A stretch of 64,000 bases of DNA from Amycolatopsis thailandensis (GTDB lineage: Bacteria; Actinomycetota; Actinomycetes; Mycobacteriales; Pseudonocardiaceae): positions 1 to 64,000 of the forward strand of contig NZ_NMQT01000117.1 of the NCBI RefSeq assembly GCF_002234405.1, read 5' to 3'. The position numbers and the translations under genes are program-made. Below are positions 1 through 8,125 of this stretch, in pieces (position 1 is the first letter of the stretch; each line of letters begins with the position of its first letter). The notes below the pieces were generated by a model. The model searched no databases, was not told the DNA's origin, and saw nothing but the letters and a program-made list of their open reading frames with translations.

Positions 1-234
1 CGCAACCTTGAACGTTGCGAACGTGGCTTTCGCAACACCTCCCGACCCGCCAGATCGCGCCGAGCCAAGGCACGAGGCCGGGCGGTGGCGGTTCCCGGTA
101 CTTGTTCCCAATGTCGCATTCGAGACGCTCAGCGACACGAATGCGACATTGGGACCCCCCGCCGAGACCACGAACTCGCGACCTTTGCCTTACCGCCCAA
201 CAAAACCCGAATCGCCACTCACGACAAACCCGCG
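1..234. repeat. Gene-free stretch with two palindromic elements
   Basis: No gene is visible here. Positions 1-36 hold the right half and loop of a hairpin of the type GTTGCGAA..GGCTTTCGCAAC; its left arm is cut by the window edge. Complete relatives lie at 37047-37099 and 53322-53374. Positions 106-154 form a palindrome with 17-bp arms reading TCCCAATGTCGCATTCG and its complement; a close copy lies at 53206-53258. Around 207-222 is a half unit (CCGAATCGCCACTCACGA) resembling elements near 36.76, 37.0 and 45.27 kb. The stretch lies downstream of the M48 peptidase gene, so terminator activity is plausible. Confidence 0.7.
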
Positions 235-2118
235 TCAAGCCTTCAGTGACTTGAAGAACGCCGCCAGTTCGTCATGAGCGGTCCCGAAGTCCTCGGTGTT
301 GCCGGTCATCGCGAGTTCCAGCGTCTCGCCGTCGGACAGTTCCAGCGTCAGGTACTCGGTCAGCTTCCGGCGGGAGAAACCGCCCGCGACGATGTCCGTG
401 AACGGGATCCGCCGCGCGCCCGGTTCGGCACGCAGATCGTCGAGGCCGCGCTCCCGCAGCTTCCGGATCCGCTTGCGATCCGAAACGCCGCGCGCCCCGA
501 TCAGCCCGGCGAGGCCACGGCGGAGGAGCACCGCTCGCGACATCGGCAGGAGAACCACTTCCGAGTCGCAGACGATCAGGTCGTAGAGGCTCCGCTTGGC
601 CTTCAGCGCGGTGAACACGCCGAGCATCCGGGCCTCGGCCGGATCCGGCTCCCGCTGGGGTTCTTGCTTGCAGAAGTATCCGGCTGGCACGTTCAGCAGT
701 TGCAGGTTGTGGACCAGTTCGTCGACCGCGCGGGGGCTCCGCACCGCCGGGGCGACCAGTTCGACGACGTCGAACGGCTCGCCGTCGCCCAGGCACAGTT
801 CCCAGCCGCCGCCCCAATTCAGGCGGTGCGCGGCGACCCCGTTGTCGATCATCGCGGCGGTGACGGTGTCGGCGAACAACTCGGCCAGCAGTTCGCGGCC
901 CTCTTCTCGGGACGGGGCCCGCAGGGGTTTGGCGAGCGCGTCGGCGTCACCGTCGCGCAGGACCCGCACGACCTCGCCGATCGTGCCGCGTGGCGCCAGC
1001 CTGCTCTCGATCCCGGCGGAGGTCAGCAGCTTCGCGCCCTCCGCGACCGAAGCGCGCCCCGCGCGTTTGATGACCTCGTCCCAGTCCGCCCGCGGCCCGA
1101 CGTCGCGGATCAGCACGTCCAGTTCCGCTTCGGGCACGTCGACCTTCGGCGCGCCCAGCAGTGCCCAGCCCGGCCGCGCGTCCGGCTTCACCGGGTTGTC
1201 CGGCACGCCGGCGAGCGCGGCGATGCGGCGCTTCGTGGGCGGATGGCTGTCGTACTTCGACAGCTCTTCGCCGTCGAGGACGTCTTCGGCGTACTCGGCC
1301 ACCCAGTCCCGCTGGACCGGGTGATTGAGGTACGAACGGAACCCCAGCAGCACCGCGGGCGTGCGCCGCGCCGTCGCGCCGAGCGAGAGGTAGCGCTCGG
1401 CGTAGTCCTTCCAGAGCGGGCTCAGCGTCGCGGCCTTCCGCAGCGCCGCGGCCGCCGTCCGGCTTCCGGCGGCGAGCACGGACGCCTCGTCGGCCTGGAG
1501 TTCCTGCCGCCGGTTCGCCGACCGGGCGACCAGCAGGTACAGCTTCGAGTAGGCGGAAAGCAGGGCCCTGGCGGGGCCGCCGTCCAGCCTGTCGACGGTG
1601 AAGGCGAGCGTTTGCGTGCCGCGGTAGGTCAGCGCGAGCAGGCGGGTGTGGCCGCCGCTGTAGTGACCGAGTTCGTGCGCGAGCACGGAGCGTAGTTCGC
1701 TCACGCTCATCGCGGCCAGTAGCGGCAGCCCGATCAGCATCGTGCGTCGGCCGGGCCGCAGGCCGAGGAACCGGGCGTCCTCGCTGACCGCCGCGTTGAT
1801 CTCGCCGATCAGCACGATCTCGTCCGGCGGCCGCGTCTTCACCTGGGCGGCGAGGTCGTCGATCATCTCCCACAGCGCGGGATGGGCGTCACGCTCCAGC
1901 CGCGGCCCTTCGATCGGGGGACGCCGGGCCCGCAACGCGCTCACCAGCCCGAAGCCGAGCGCGATCATGATCGCCAGCCCGCCGAGCATGACGTAGGTGC
2001 CCGTTTTGCCCGGGATCCGCAGGCCCGCCAGCACGCTGGCGACACCCACCGCGACGACCGCCAGTGGGAACGCCACGAGCAGAAGTGTCGCGAGGACGGC
2101 GCGTCCTCGGGCCTGCAT
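235..2118 (-). CDS. M48-family membrane zinc metalloprotease
   Basis: This 627-residue protein is probably a membrane-anchored zinc endopeptidase. Two N-terminal membrane segments (about residues 7-33 and 40-63) precede an M48 peptidase domain. That domain carries the zinc motif HELGH (H148, E149, H152) followed by GGH, and a downstream ADEAS segment that can supply the third ligand. The C-terminal 250 residues are soluble and not assignable by eye. HtpX-like proteases of this family degrade damaged membrane proteins, but the actual substrate is unknown. The ATG at 2118 is preferred over an upstream start because AGAGGT lies just ahead of it. Confidence 0.85.
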   Translation of the reverse strand: MQARGRAVLATLLLVAFPLAVVAVGVASVLAGLRIPGKTGTYVMLGGLAIMIALGFGLVSALRARRPPIEGPRLERDAHPALWEMIDDLAAQVKTRPPDEIVLIGEINAAVSEDARFLGLRPGRRTMLIGLPLLAAMSVSELRSVLAHELGHYSGGHTRLLALTYRGTQTLAFTVDRLDGGPARALLSAYSKLYLLVARSANRRQELQADEASVLAAGSRTAAAALRKAATLSPLWKDYAERYLSLGATARRTPAVLLGFRSYLNHPVQRDWVAEYAEDVLDGEELSKYDSHPPTKRRIAALAGVPDNPVKPDARPGWALLGAPKVDVPEAELDVLIRDVGPRADWDEVIKRAGRASVAEGAKLLTSAGIESRLAPRGTIGEVVRVLRDGDADALAKPLRAPSREEGRELLAELFADTVTAAMIDNGVAAHRLNWGGGWELCLGDGEPFDVVELVAPAVRSPRAVDELVHNLQLLNVPAGYFCKQEPQREPDPAEARMLGVFTALKAKRSLYDLIVCDSEVVLLPMSRAVLLRRGLAGLIGARGVSDRKRIRKLRERGLDDLRAEPGARRIPFTDIVAGGFSRRKLTEYLTLELSDGETLELAMTGNTEDFGTAHDELAAFFKSLKA

Positions 2119-2183
2119 CGTCCGGTTACCTCTTTTCGCACAACTGCCGTCAGTGCGGCCGAATAGTAACCGGCTGTCCAAGA

Positions 2184-2231
2184 CCTCGTGAGCGGTAAGG
2201 ACGGTTCCAACCGTCCTTACCGCTCACGAGG
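2184..2231. terminator. Perfect 48-nt palindrome, probable terminator
   Basis: Arms of 23 bp (CCTCGTGAGCGGTAAGGACG and complement) surround a 2-nt centre. The element begins 7 nt beyond the stop codon of the aldo/keto reductase gene and lies upstream of the M48 gene start, so it probably ends the reductase transcript. There is no T-run after the stem. A related half unit (CCTCGTGAGTGGCTGGGACGG) occurs near 45.14 kb. Confidence 0.65.
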
Positions 2232-2237
2232 CTGGTG

Positions 2238-3071
2238 CTAGGCGACGTTGAAGGTGTCGGGATCCGGCCCGGTCCGCTCGCCCCGGTCCAGCACGGACAG
2301 CGAGGCGATGTCCTCGTCCGACAGCGTGAATCCGAAGACGTCGAGGTTCTCCTTGATCCGCGACGGCGTCACGGACTTCGGGATCACGACGTTGCCCAGC
2401 TGCAGGTGCCACCGCAGGACGATCTGCGCCGGAGTGCGGCCGTGCTTCGAGGCCAGCGCCTTGATCGCGTCTTCGCCGAGGAGGTCGCCGCCCTTGGCCA
2501 GCGGGCTCCACGCCTCGGTCGCGATGCCGTGCTTCGCGTCGAACTCGCGCACCTCGGCCTGCTGCAGGTACGGGTGCACCTCGACCTGGTTGACCGCCGG
2601 GGTCACCGAACCGGCGTCGAGCAGCCGCTCGAGGTGGGCGGGCTGGAAGTTGGACACGCCGATCGCGCGCACCCGGCCGTCGGCGTAGAGCTTCTCGAAG
2701 GCCTTCCACGTGTCGCGGTAGAGGTCGCGCTCGGGGGTGGGCCAGTGGATCAGGTAGAGGTCCAGCTGCTCCAGGCCCAGCTTGGCCAGGCTGGCGTCGA
2801 ACGCCTTCAGCGTGGCGTCGTAGCCCTGTTCGCTGTTCCACAGCTTGGTGGTGATGAACAGCTCGTCGCGGGCGATCCCGGACTCGGCGAGGGCCCGGCC
2901 GACGCCCGCTTCGTTGCCGTAGACGGCGGCGGTGTCGATGCTGCGGTAGCCCGCGTCCAGCGCGGCCTTGACCGCGGCGGTCGTCTCCTCGTCCGGTACC
3001 TGGAAGACGCCGAACCCGAGCTGCGGCATCTCCACCCCGTTGGTGAGCTTGACGGTGGGAATGTCGGTCAC
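2238..3071 (-). CDS. Aldo/keto reductase (DkgA-like)
   Basis: A 277-residue cytosolic NADPH-dependent aldo/keto reductase. The catalytic tetrad is visible as D46 and Y51 (SIDTAAVYGNE), K76 (TTKLW) and H109 (LIHWP). The cofactor-binding IPKSVTPSRIKEN segment is near residue 231. The length matches the DkgA/2,5-diketogluconate reductase group, whose members reduce varied aldehydes and ketones; the natural substrate is unknown. The gene follows an MFS exporter gene by 30 nt on the same strand, so the two are probably co-transcribed, with control by the divergent MarR gene. Confidence 0.9.
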   Translation of the reverse strand: MTDIPTVKLTNGVEMPQLGFGVFQVPDEETTAAVKAALDAGYRSIDTAAVYGNEAGVGRALAESGIARDELFITTKLWNSEQGYDATLKAFDASLAKLGLEQLDLYLIHWPTPERDLYRDTWKAFEKLYADGRVRAIGVSNFQPAHLERLLDAGSVTPAVNQVEVHPYLQQAEVREFDAKHGIATEAWSPLAKGGDLLGEDAIKALASKHGRTPAQIVLRWHLQLGNVVIPKSVTPSRIKENLDVFGFTLSDEDIASLSVLDRGERTGPDPDTFNVA

Positions 3072-3101
3072 TTGCTTTCCTTTCGTGGGTGTTTCCGTGG
3101 G

Positions 3102-4283
3102 TCAGGCGGCGGGGGCCAGTTCGGCGCGACGAGCCTTTCGCCGCCCGTGATCGAGCATGCCTGACACGACCGCGACCAGCAGCCCGGCGAGCGCGAGCGC
3201 GGCGCCGATCCAGTTGGGCGCGGTGTAGCCGAGACCGGCGTCGATGGCCTTGCCGCCGAGCCACGCGCCCCCGGCGTTGCCGAGGTTGAACGCGGCGATG
3301 TTGGCGGCCGACGCCAGCGCGGGAGCGCCTTCGGCCTTGTCCATGACGCGGGCCTGCAACGGCGCGACGGTCGCGAAACCGGCGGCGCCGAAGACGGCGA
3401 TGGTGATCGCGGCGGGGAGCTGGGCGTGCGCGGTGAAGACGAACACGACCAGCACGGCCGCGAGCGCTGCGAGGATGACGTACAGACTGGGCATCAGCGA
3501 CCGGTCGGCCGCCTTGCCGCCGAGCAGGTTCCCGACGAACAGCCCGGCGCCGAACAGCACCAGCAGCCAGGTCACCGCGCCGGAGGAGAAGCCCGCGACC
3601 TCGGTCATCATCGGGGCGATGTAGGTGAACGACGCGAACACCCCGGCGAAGCCGAGCGCGGTCATCGCCAGCGCGAGCCACACCTGCGGACGCCGGAACA
3701 CGGCGAGTTCGCTGCGCAGTCCCGCGCTCTGTGTCGTCGCCTGGGCGGGGACCAGCGCGAGGATCCCGATCAGGCCGAGCACGCCGAGGACGCTGACCGC
3801 CCAGAACGTCGAGCGCCAGCCGAGCGCCTGGCCGAGCGCGGTCCCGGCGGGGACGCCGAGGACGTTGGCGACGGTCAGCCCGGTGAACATCATCGCGATG
3901 GCGCTGGCTTGTCTGGCGGGCGCGACCAGTGAGGCGGCGACGACGGCGCCGACACCGAAGAACGCGCCGTGCGAGAGCGCGGCGACCACGCGGCCGGTCA
4001 TCAGCAGGCCGTAAGTGGGGGCCAGCGCCGAGACGACGTTCCCGGCGATGAACAGGACCATCAGGCCGACCAGGACCGTCTTGCGCGGCACCCGCGACGC
4101 GAGCGCGGTCAGCAGCGGGGCGCCGACCACGACGCCGAGCGCGTATCCGGAGATCAGCAGCCCGGCGGACGGGATCGAGACGCCGAAGTCGCCCGCGACC
4201 TCGGGCAGCAGGCCCATGATCACGAACTCGGTGGTGCCGATACCGAAGGCGCTGATCGCCAGTGCGAGCAGAGCGGCAGGCAT
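3102..4283 (-). CDS. MFS transporter, DHA1 drug-exporter type
   Basis: A 393-residue integral membrane protein with about 12 hydrophobic helices. It begins with the FGIGTTEFVIMGLLPEVA signature seen in AraJ/YdhP/Cmx-like members of the DHA1 drug:H+ antiporter group. The loop between helices 2 and 3 has a SRVPRKTVL motif. It probably exports a small toxic compound or sugar; the substrate cannot be told from sequence. It lies upstream of the aldo/keto reductase gene and diverges from a marR gene across a 142-bp spacer, a classic regulator-exporter layout. Confidence 0.88.
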   Translation of the reverse strand: MPAALLALAISAFGIGTTEFVIMGLLPEVAGDFGVSIPSAGLLISGYALGVVVGAPLLTALASRVPRKTVLVGLMVLFIAGNVVSALAPTYGLLMTGRVVAALSHGAFFGVGAVVAASLVAPARQASAIAMMFTGLTVANVLGVPAGTALGQALGWRSTFWAVSVLGVLGLIGILALVPAQATTQSAGLRSELAVFRRPQVWLALAMTALGFAGVFASFTYIAPMMTEVAGFSSGAVTWLLVLFGAGLFVGNLLGGKAADRSLMPSLYVILAALAAVLVVFVFTAHAQLPAAITIAVFGAAGFATVAPLQARVMDKAEGAPALASAANIAAFNLGNAGGAWLGGKAIDAGLGYTAPNWIGAALALAGLLVAVVSGMLDHGRRKARRAELAPAA

Positions 4284-4425
4284 GGGAGCTCACTTCTTCC
4301 CGTAGAGTGGTGTTAACTGGCGTTGGCAACTACAAGCGTCCGAAATAGTTGCACGCGCCGTATATTGCACACGCTTGATGATGCATGACGCAACGAAGTT
4401 CGGGCAACCGGGGAAGAGGTGAACC
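4284..4425. promoter_or_regulatory. Divergent promoter region with candidate MarR operator
   Basis: This is the spacer between the exporter gene (-) and the marR gene (+). A 7-bp inverted repeat GCAACTA...TAGTTGC spans 4326-4352, and TTGCAC occurs twice between 4349 and 4371. MarR proteins normally bind short inverted repeats over their own and the divergent promoter, so these are candidate sites. The assignment rests on position and symmetry only. Confidence 0.4.
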
Positions 4426-4878
4426 GTGTCACTGGCCGATGACGCCGTGGAGGCACGCGCGCAGGGCTGGCGGACCCTCGCCGCACTGCACGCGCGGATC
4501 GAGGACGCGCTCGAACGCGCGCTGGCGCAGAAGCACGAACTGTCCGTCACCGAGTACACCGTGCTGGACGTGCTCGCCCGTCAGGACGGATTCCACCTGC
4601 GGATGAACCAGCTGTCGAACGCCGTCGTGCTCAGCCAGTCGGCGACGACGCGGCTGGTGACGCGGCTGGAGAGCAGGGGGCTGCTCCAGCGGTACCTGTG
4701 CCCGGACGACCGGCGGGGGATCTACACGGAGGTCACGCCGTCGGGGCAGGAACTGCTCGCGGCCGCGCGGCCGACGCACGACACCGTCCTCACCGAGGCG
4801 CTGGCCGCCGCCGAAGAGCTCCCCGAGCTCGCGCCTTTGGTCGCCGCGCTCGGAAAGCTCACCTTCGCCCGCTCCTGA
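4426..4878 (+). CDS. MarR-family transcriptional regulator
   Basis: A 150-residue winged-helix regulator. The recognition helix lies in LSNAVVLSQSATTRLVTRLESRG (about residues 65-87) and is followed by the wing CPDDRRGIYTEVTPSG typical of MarR proteins. It starts at GTG 4426, with GAAGAGG 6 nt upstream. It probably represses the divergent MFS exporter and aldo/keto reductase genes until a ligand (phenolic, antibiotic or oxidant) binds. The ligand is not predictable here. Confidence 0.88.
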   Translation: MSLADDAVEARAQGWRTLAALHARIEDALERALAQKHELSVTEYTVLDVLARQDGFHLRMNQLSNAVVLSQSATTRLVTRLESRGLLQRYLCPDDRRGIYTEVTPSGQELLAAARPTHDTVLTEALAAAEELPELAPLVAALGKLTFARS

Positions 4879-4883
4879 CTTCC

Positions 4884-4947
4884 CGCATTTCGTCCTCTGA
4901 ATGCGGTAGTTGCGTGTGCAAGGACCGCATTCAGAGGACGAAACGCG
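4884..4947. terminator. Long palindrome after marR, probable terminator
   Basis: Arms of 20 bp (TTTCGTCCTCTGAATGCGGT and complement), extended by three more pairs after one mismatch, enclose a 16-nt loop. The element begins 6 nt after the marR stop and ends 22 nt before the amidohydrolase start. It is another of the long palindromes found at gene ends in this window, with its own sequence type. Confidence 0.6.
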
Positions 4948-4969
4948 GCCGGCCTGGCAAGGTGAGAGC

Positions 4970-6427
4970 GTGGACGATCTTCTGGTGCGCCGGGTCCGGG
5001 TCGGCTTGGCGGGTTCCCTGTCGGACGTACTGATCAAGGGCGGCCGGATCGCGGCCATCGCGGGCCCGGGGCAAGCGGGTGCGGCGTCGGAGAGCCTGGA
5101 CGGGCACGGCGGCACGCTGCTGCCCGGTCTCGTCGACGCGCACGTGCACACCGCGCAGTGGTCGGCCGCGCGCCGCCGGATCCCGCTGGGGGAGGCGACG
5201 TCCGCCGCGCACACGGTCGAGCTCGTGCTCGCCCACCTGCTGGCGCGTCCCGTACCTCCGGGCGAACTCGTGCTCGGCGCCGGGTTCCGCGACGGCCTCT
5301 GGCCCGACGCCCCGCACAAGGACCTGTTGCAGAGGGCACTTCCCGGGCACCCCGTCGCCCTGTTCAGCGCCGACCTCCACACGCTGTGGCTCAGCCCCGC
5401 CGCGCTGAAGCTCATCGGCCGCGAGCACCCGACCGGCGTGCTGCTGGAGAACGACTGCATGAGCGCGACGGCCGAACTCCCCGTCGCGCCCGACGACGTC
5501 ATCGACGGCTGGGTCGCCGACGCGCTCGCCGCGGCGGCCGCCCGCGGCGTCACCAAGATCGTCGACTACGAGTACACCGACACCGTCACCGACTGGTGCC
5601 GACGGCTGGCCCGGAAACCCTTGCCGGTCCGTGTCTCCTGCGTGATCGCGAAGCACCTGCTCGAGACCGCCGTCGAACGCGGCCATCGCACCGGAGACGT
5701 TCTCGAAGACACCGGAGGGCTGCTCACGGTCGGCCCGTTCAAGCTGTTCGTCGACGGTTCGCTCAACACCCGCACCGCGTACTGCGTGGGGCACTACGCC
5801 GGAACCGAGTCCCACGGGCTGCTCGAACTGCCGCCCGGGGAGCTGGAATCGTTGATGCGCAAGGCTTCCGAGAACGGGCTCATTCCGGCGGTGCACGCGA
5901 TCGGCGACCACGCCAACAAGATCGCGCTCGACGCCTTCGCGAACGTCGGCTGCCCGGGCCGCATCGAGCACGCGCAGCTGCTGCTCGCCGAGGACGTCGC
6001 CCGCTTCGCCGAACTGGGTGTCGTGGCGAGCGTGCAGCCCGCCCATCAGCCGGACGACCGCGACGTCGCCGACCGGCACTGGCACGGCTGGACCGATCGG
6101 GCCTTCCCTTACGGCGCTTTGCATCGCTCCGGGGTGACGCTGGAGTTCGGCTCGGACGCGCCCGTCGCGCCGCTGGACCCGTGGGACGCGATCGCGTCGG
6201 CGATCAGCCGCACCGACGACCACCGCCCGCCGTGGCATCCCGAGCAGGTCATGCCACTGGAGGCCGCGCTCGCGGCGTCGTCCGGCGGCCGGACCGGGGT
6301 GGCCGTCGGGGACGTCGCGGATCTGGTCGTCACCGCGGTGGATCCGTCGAGGCTGTCCCCGGAGGGACTACGCGACATCCCGGTCACCGCCACCGTGATG
6401 AACGGCCGGATCACCTACACGGCGTAA
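4970..6427 (+). CDS. Amidohydrolase (YtcJ-like, amidohydrolase_3 family)
   Basis: A 485-residue metal-dependent hydrolase of the amidohydrolase superfamily. The metal-binding HVHTAQW motif follows the LLPGLVDA strand near residue 56. Further ligand candidates are HAIGDHANK, the RIEHAQLL segment and the SDAPVAPLDPW aspartate. Family members hydrolyse amides, N-formyl groups or cyclic ureas; the substrate is unknown. The GTG at 4970 is chosen because AAGGTGAG lies just upstream; a start at 4910 would translate part of the palindrome. The gene is probably monocistronic or co-transcribed with the next membrane gene, 58 nt away. Confidence 0.85.
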   Translation: MDDLLVRRVRVGLAGSLSDVLIKGGRIAAIAGPGQAGAASESLDGHGGTLLPGLVDAHVHTAQWSAARRRIPLGEATSAAHTVELVLAHLLARPVPPGELVLGAGFRDGLWPDAPHKDLLQRALPGHPVALFSADLHTLWLSPAALKLIGREHPTGVLLENDCMSATAELPVAPDDVIDGWVADALAAAAARGVTKIVDYEYTDTVTDWCRRLARKPLPVRVSCVIAKHLLETAVERGHRTGDVLEDTGGLLTVGPFKLFVDGSLNTRTAYCVGHYAGTESHGLLELPPGELESLMRKASENGLIPAVHAIGDHANKIALDAFANVGCPGRIEHAQLLLAEDVARFAELGVVASVQPAHQPDDRDVADRHWHGWTDRAFPYGALHRSGVTLEFGSDAPVAPLDPWDAIASAISRTDDHRPPWHPEQVMPLEAALAASSGGRTGVAVGDVADLVVTAVDPSRLSPEGLRDIPVTATVMNGRITYTA

Positions 6428-6485
6428 GTCCCGGGCGGGAACGGCCGAGTGCCCCCAAGGTGAGGTGAACGCGGAGGGAGCGCCC

Positions 6486-6950
6486 ATGAGCACCGAGAAG
6501 CTGTTCCGGATCGCCATCACCCTGAAGGGGCTCGACGGCGCTTTACAGCTGGTGGGCGGGCTCGTCCTGATGATCGTCCCGGCGTCGGCCGTCACCGGTT
6601 TCGCGCACGCGGTGGTCACCCGTGACCTGCTCGGCGACCCCGAGGGGACGCTGGCCCGGCACCTCGAACTCGCGGCCGGTCATTTCGTCGAGGGCCGGAC
6701 GTTCGCCGTGGTGTACCTCGTCGCGCACGGGCTCATCAAGCTCGGCCTGGTCTGGGCGCTGGCGCGCAAGGTGACGCGCGCCTACCCCGTCGCCGCGGTG
6801 GTGCTTTCGGCTTTCGTGGTCTACGAGATCTTCCGTGCGATCCACACGCACTCGCTCGCGCTGCCGTTCTTCGCCGCCCTCGACGTCGTGATCGTCGTGC
6901 TGGTGCTGCGCGAGTATCGGCAACTCAAGAGGGATCGCGTCGCGGCCTGA
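6486..6950 (+). CDS. DUF2127 membrane protein
   Basis: A 154-residue protein with four predicted membrane helices and a short basic C-terminus (LREYRQLKRDRVAA). The sequence pattern, including the VVYLVAHGLIKLGLVWALAR helix, fits the DUF2127 family, which has no established function. The ATG at 6486 is preferred because GGAGGG lies 6 nt upstream. The gene ends 9 nt before the end of the convergent PP2C gene. Confidence 0.8.
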   Translation: MSTEKLFRIAITLKGLDGALQLVGGLVLMIVPASAVTGFAHAVVTRDLLGDPEGTLARHLELAAGHFVEGRTFAVVYLVAHGLIKLGLVWALARKVTRAYPVAAVVLSAFVVYEIFRAIHTHSLALPFFAALDVVIVVLVLREYRQLKRDRVAA

Positions 6951-6959
6951 CCGCCCGGT

Positions 6960-7658
6960 TCAGGCCGCGACGCGAAACTTTTCCGTGGCGAGATCCGCAC
7001 CGGGCGGATCCACCACGATCGCGGTGGCGTTGTCGGAGCCACCGAGCGAGATCGCCGTCCGTACCAGCTCCGCCGCCGCCCCGTCCGGCATCCCGAGGAT
7101 GCCGAGCATGGCCGGCCCGCTGAGCGTCTTGTGCACGCCGTCGCTGGTGAGCAGAAGCCCTCCGGTCGTGACGGTGGCCGTGCCGATCTCGTGAGTACCG
7201 GCCGTGCGGACGCTGGTGGTGACGACGTGTTCCATCCGCGGTGTCACGGGCTGGTCGTGGTCGCGGAAGTACTGCGCGAGCGTATGGTCCTTCGTCACCT
7301 GCCGCACGGTGTAACCGTCCCAAGCGTACGCCCGCGCGTCCCCGAGCCATGCGATGCCATACCCCTCGTCGGTCCGGACGGCCACGACGAGGACGCAGTC
7401 ACCGGTCCCGCCGAGGGCGAGCACGGCGCGCTGAGCAGCCAAAACGGCCGCGACCGCACCTTGCCCGACCGGGTTCCGGGCCGCCGCCGAAGCAGCCGTC
7501 CGCGCCGCTTGTGCCGCGTTCGGGTGATCTCCGACTCCATCGGCCAGTGCGAACACGATTCCCGCCCCGCCCGCCGCCGCGTACGCCCCGACGGCGTCCG
7601 CGTTGTGCTCGCGCGGCCCCCGCGCGCTCGCCGTGTGCCAGTGTGGAAGTTCCCTCAT
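6960..7658 (-). CDS. PP2C-type serine/threonine phosphatase
   Basis: A 232-residue soluble phosphatase of the PPM/PP2C family. The metal-binding motifs appear in order: DGVGDH (about residue 40), GDAR, SDGVH and GGSDNATAIV (about 210), all with their aspartates. Such proteins reverse Ser/Thr kinase phosphorylation in actinomycetes; no kinase gene is near. It starts at ATG 7658, with GAGGAGAAG ahead of it. That ribosome site overlaps the stop codon of the upstream 151-codon gene, which suggests translational coupling at the end of the glycosyltransferase operon. Confidence 0.88.
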   Translation of the reverse strand: MRELPHWHTASARGPREHNADAVGAYAAAGGAGIVFALADGVGDHPNAAQAARTAASAAARNPVGQGAVAAVLAAQRAVLALGGTGDCVLVVAVRTDEGYGIAWLGDARAYAWDGYTVRQVTKDHTLAQYFRDHDQPVTPRMEHVVTTSVRTAGTHEIGTATVTTGGLLLTSDGVHKTLSGPAMLGILGMPDGAAAELVRTAISLGGSDNATAIVVDPPGADLATEKFRVAA

Positions 7659-7668
7659 GGTCTTCTCC

Positions 7669-8124
7669 TCACCCCGGGGTGATCGCCTGCCTCCAGAGTG
7701 CGCCCGGATCCTGTGCGGGGGCTGAGGGCAGGGTGAAAGACAGCTGTCGGTCACGTTCGCCGGGGTCACGCAGCCGTGCTTGGAAACGTGACTCGCGTGC
7801 TTGAAGACGTGACTCGCGTGTTTGGAGGCGGAACTCAGGAGTGCGGCCTCTGATCACGCGAGTTCCGCCTTCAAGCACGCATGATCCGCCTCCAAGCACG
7901 CGAGATCCGGGTCTGATCACGCGAGTTCCGGCGGTGAGTTTCGCCTGCACGTCACCGAAGTAGTGCCAGACCGGCCAGCCGAGCGAGATCCAGTCGCGCA
8001 GCAGGTCCGCGTCACCGGCGCGTTCGACCAGCGTCCCGAGCTGGTCGGGGCGCGCGAGGTCCCAGCGGTACGGCCGATTCGCGCCGTCCAGGATTCCCGT
8101 GCGCCCCAACACTTGCCGAAGCAT
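7669..8124 (-). CDS. Hypothetical protein with in-frame heptapeptide repeats
   Basis: A 151-residue frame with no family I recognise. It starts at ATG 8124, 2 nt after the stop of the preceding GT39 gene (TGAAATG), and ends inside the ribosome site of the PP2C gene, so it sits tightly inside an operon. Residues 1-65 have normal GC-rich third positions and a natural composition with several Trp (RWDLARPDQLG, DWISLGWPVWHYFGDVQ). Residues 66-116 are translated from a 21-nt repeat array, giving GSRVLGG-like units followed by RLQARES-like units. The tail of about 35 residues is ordinary. It may be a real small gene whose 3' part was invaded by repeats. Confidence 0.5.
   Translation of the reverse strand: MLRQVLGRTGILDGANRPYRWDLARPDQLGTLVERAGDADLLRDWISLGWPVWHYFGDVQAKLTAGTRVIRPGSRVLGGGSCVLEGGTRVIRGRTPEFRLQTRESRLQARESRFQARLRDPGERDRQLSFTLPSAPAQDPGALWRQAITPG
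7776..7931. repeat. 21-bp tandem and inverted repeat array
   Basis: Units of about 21 bp (core ACTCGCGTGCTTGGA) occur as three copies in one direction (7776-7838) followed by four copies in the opposite direction (about 7839-7931), giving a large potential stem. The 21-nt period keeps the reading frame of the overlapping hypothetical gene. Two kinds of unit alternate: one with CTTGAAG/CTTGGAG and one with TGATCACGCGAG. No CRISPR-like constant repeat and variable spacer structure is present. Confidence 0.75.
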
Positions 8125-8125
8125 T

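Noticed and set aside
274..1695. Long open frame on the + strand over the M48 peptidase gene
   Set aside because: Its product is Arg/Gly/Val-rich without family features, while the - strand frame has HELGH and membrane helices. Long opposite-strand frames are expected in GC-rich DNA.
2224..4329. 701-codon frame over the reductase and exporter genes
   Set aside because: It runs across two well-recognised genes in another frame and gives an Arg-rich, low-complexity product.
4910..4969. Upstream start for the amidohydrolase
   Set aside because: It would translate part of the palindrome and lacks a ribosome site; GTG 4970 has AAGGTGAG ahead.
7776..7931. Possible CRISPR array
   Set aside because: Units follow each other without unique spacers, change orientation midway, and no cas gene is present.
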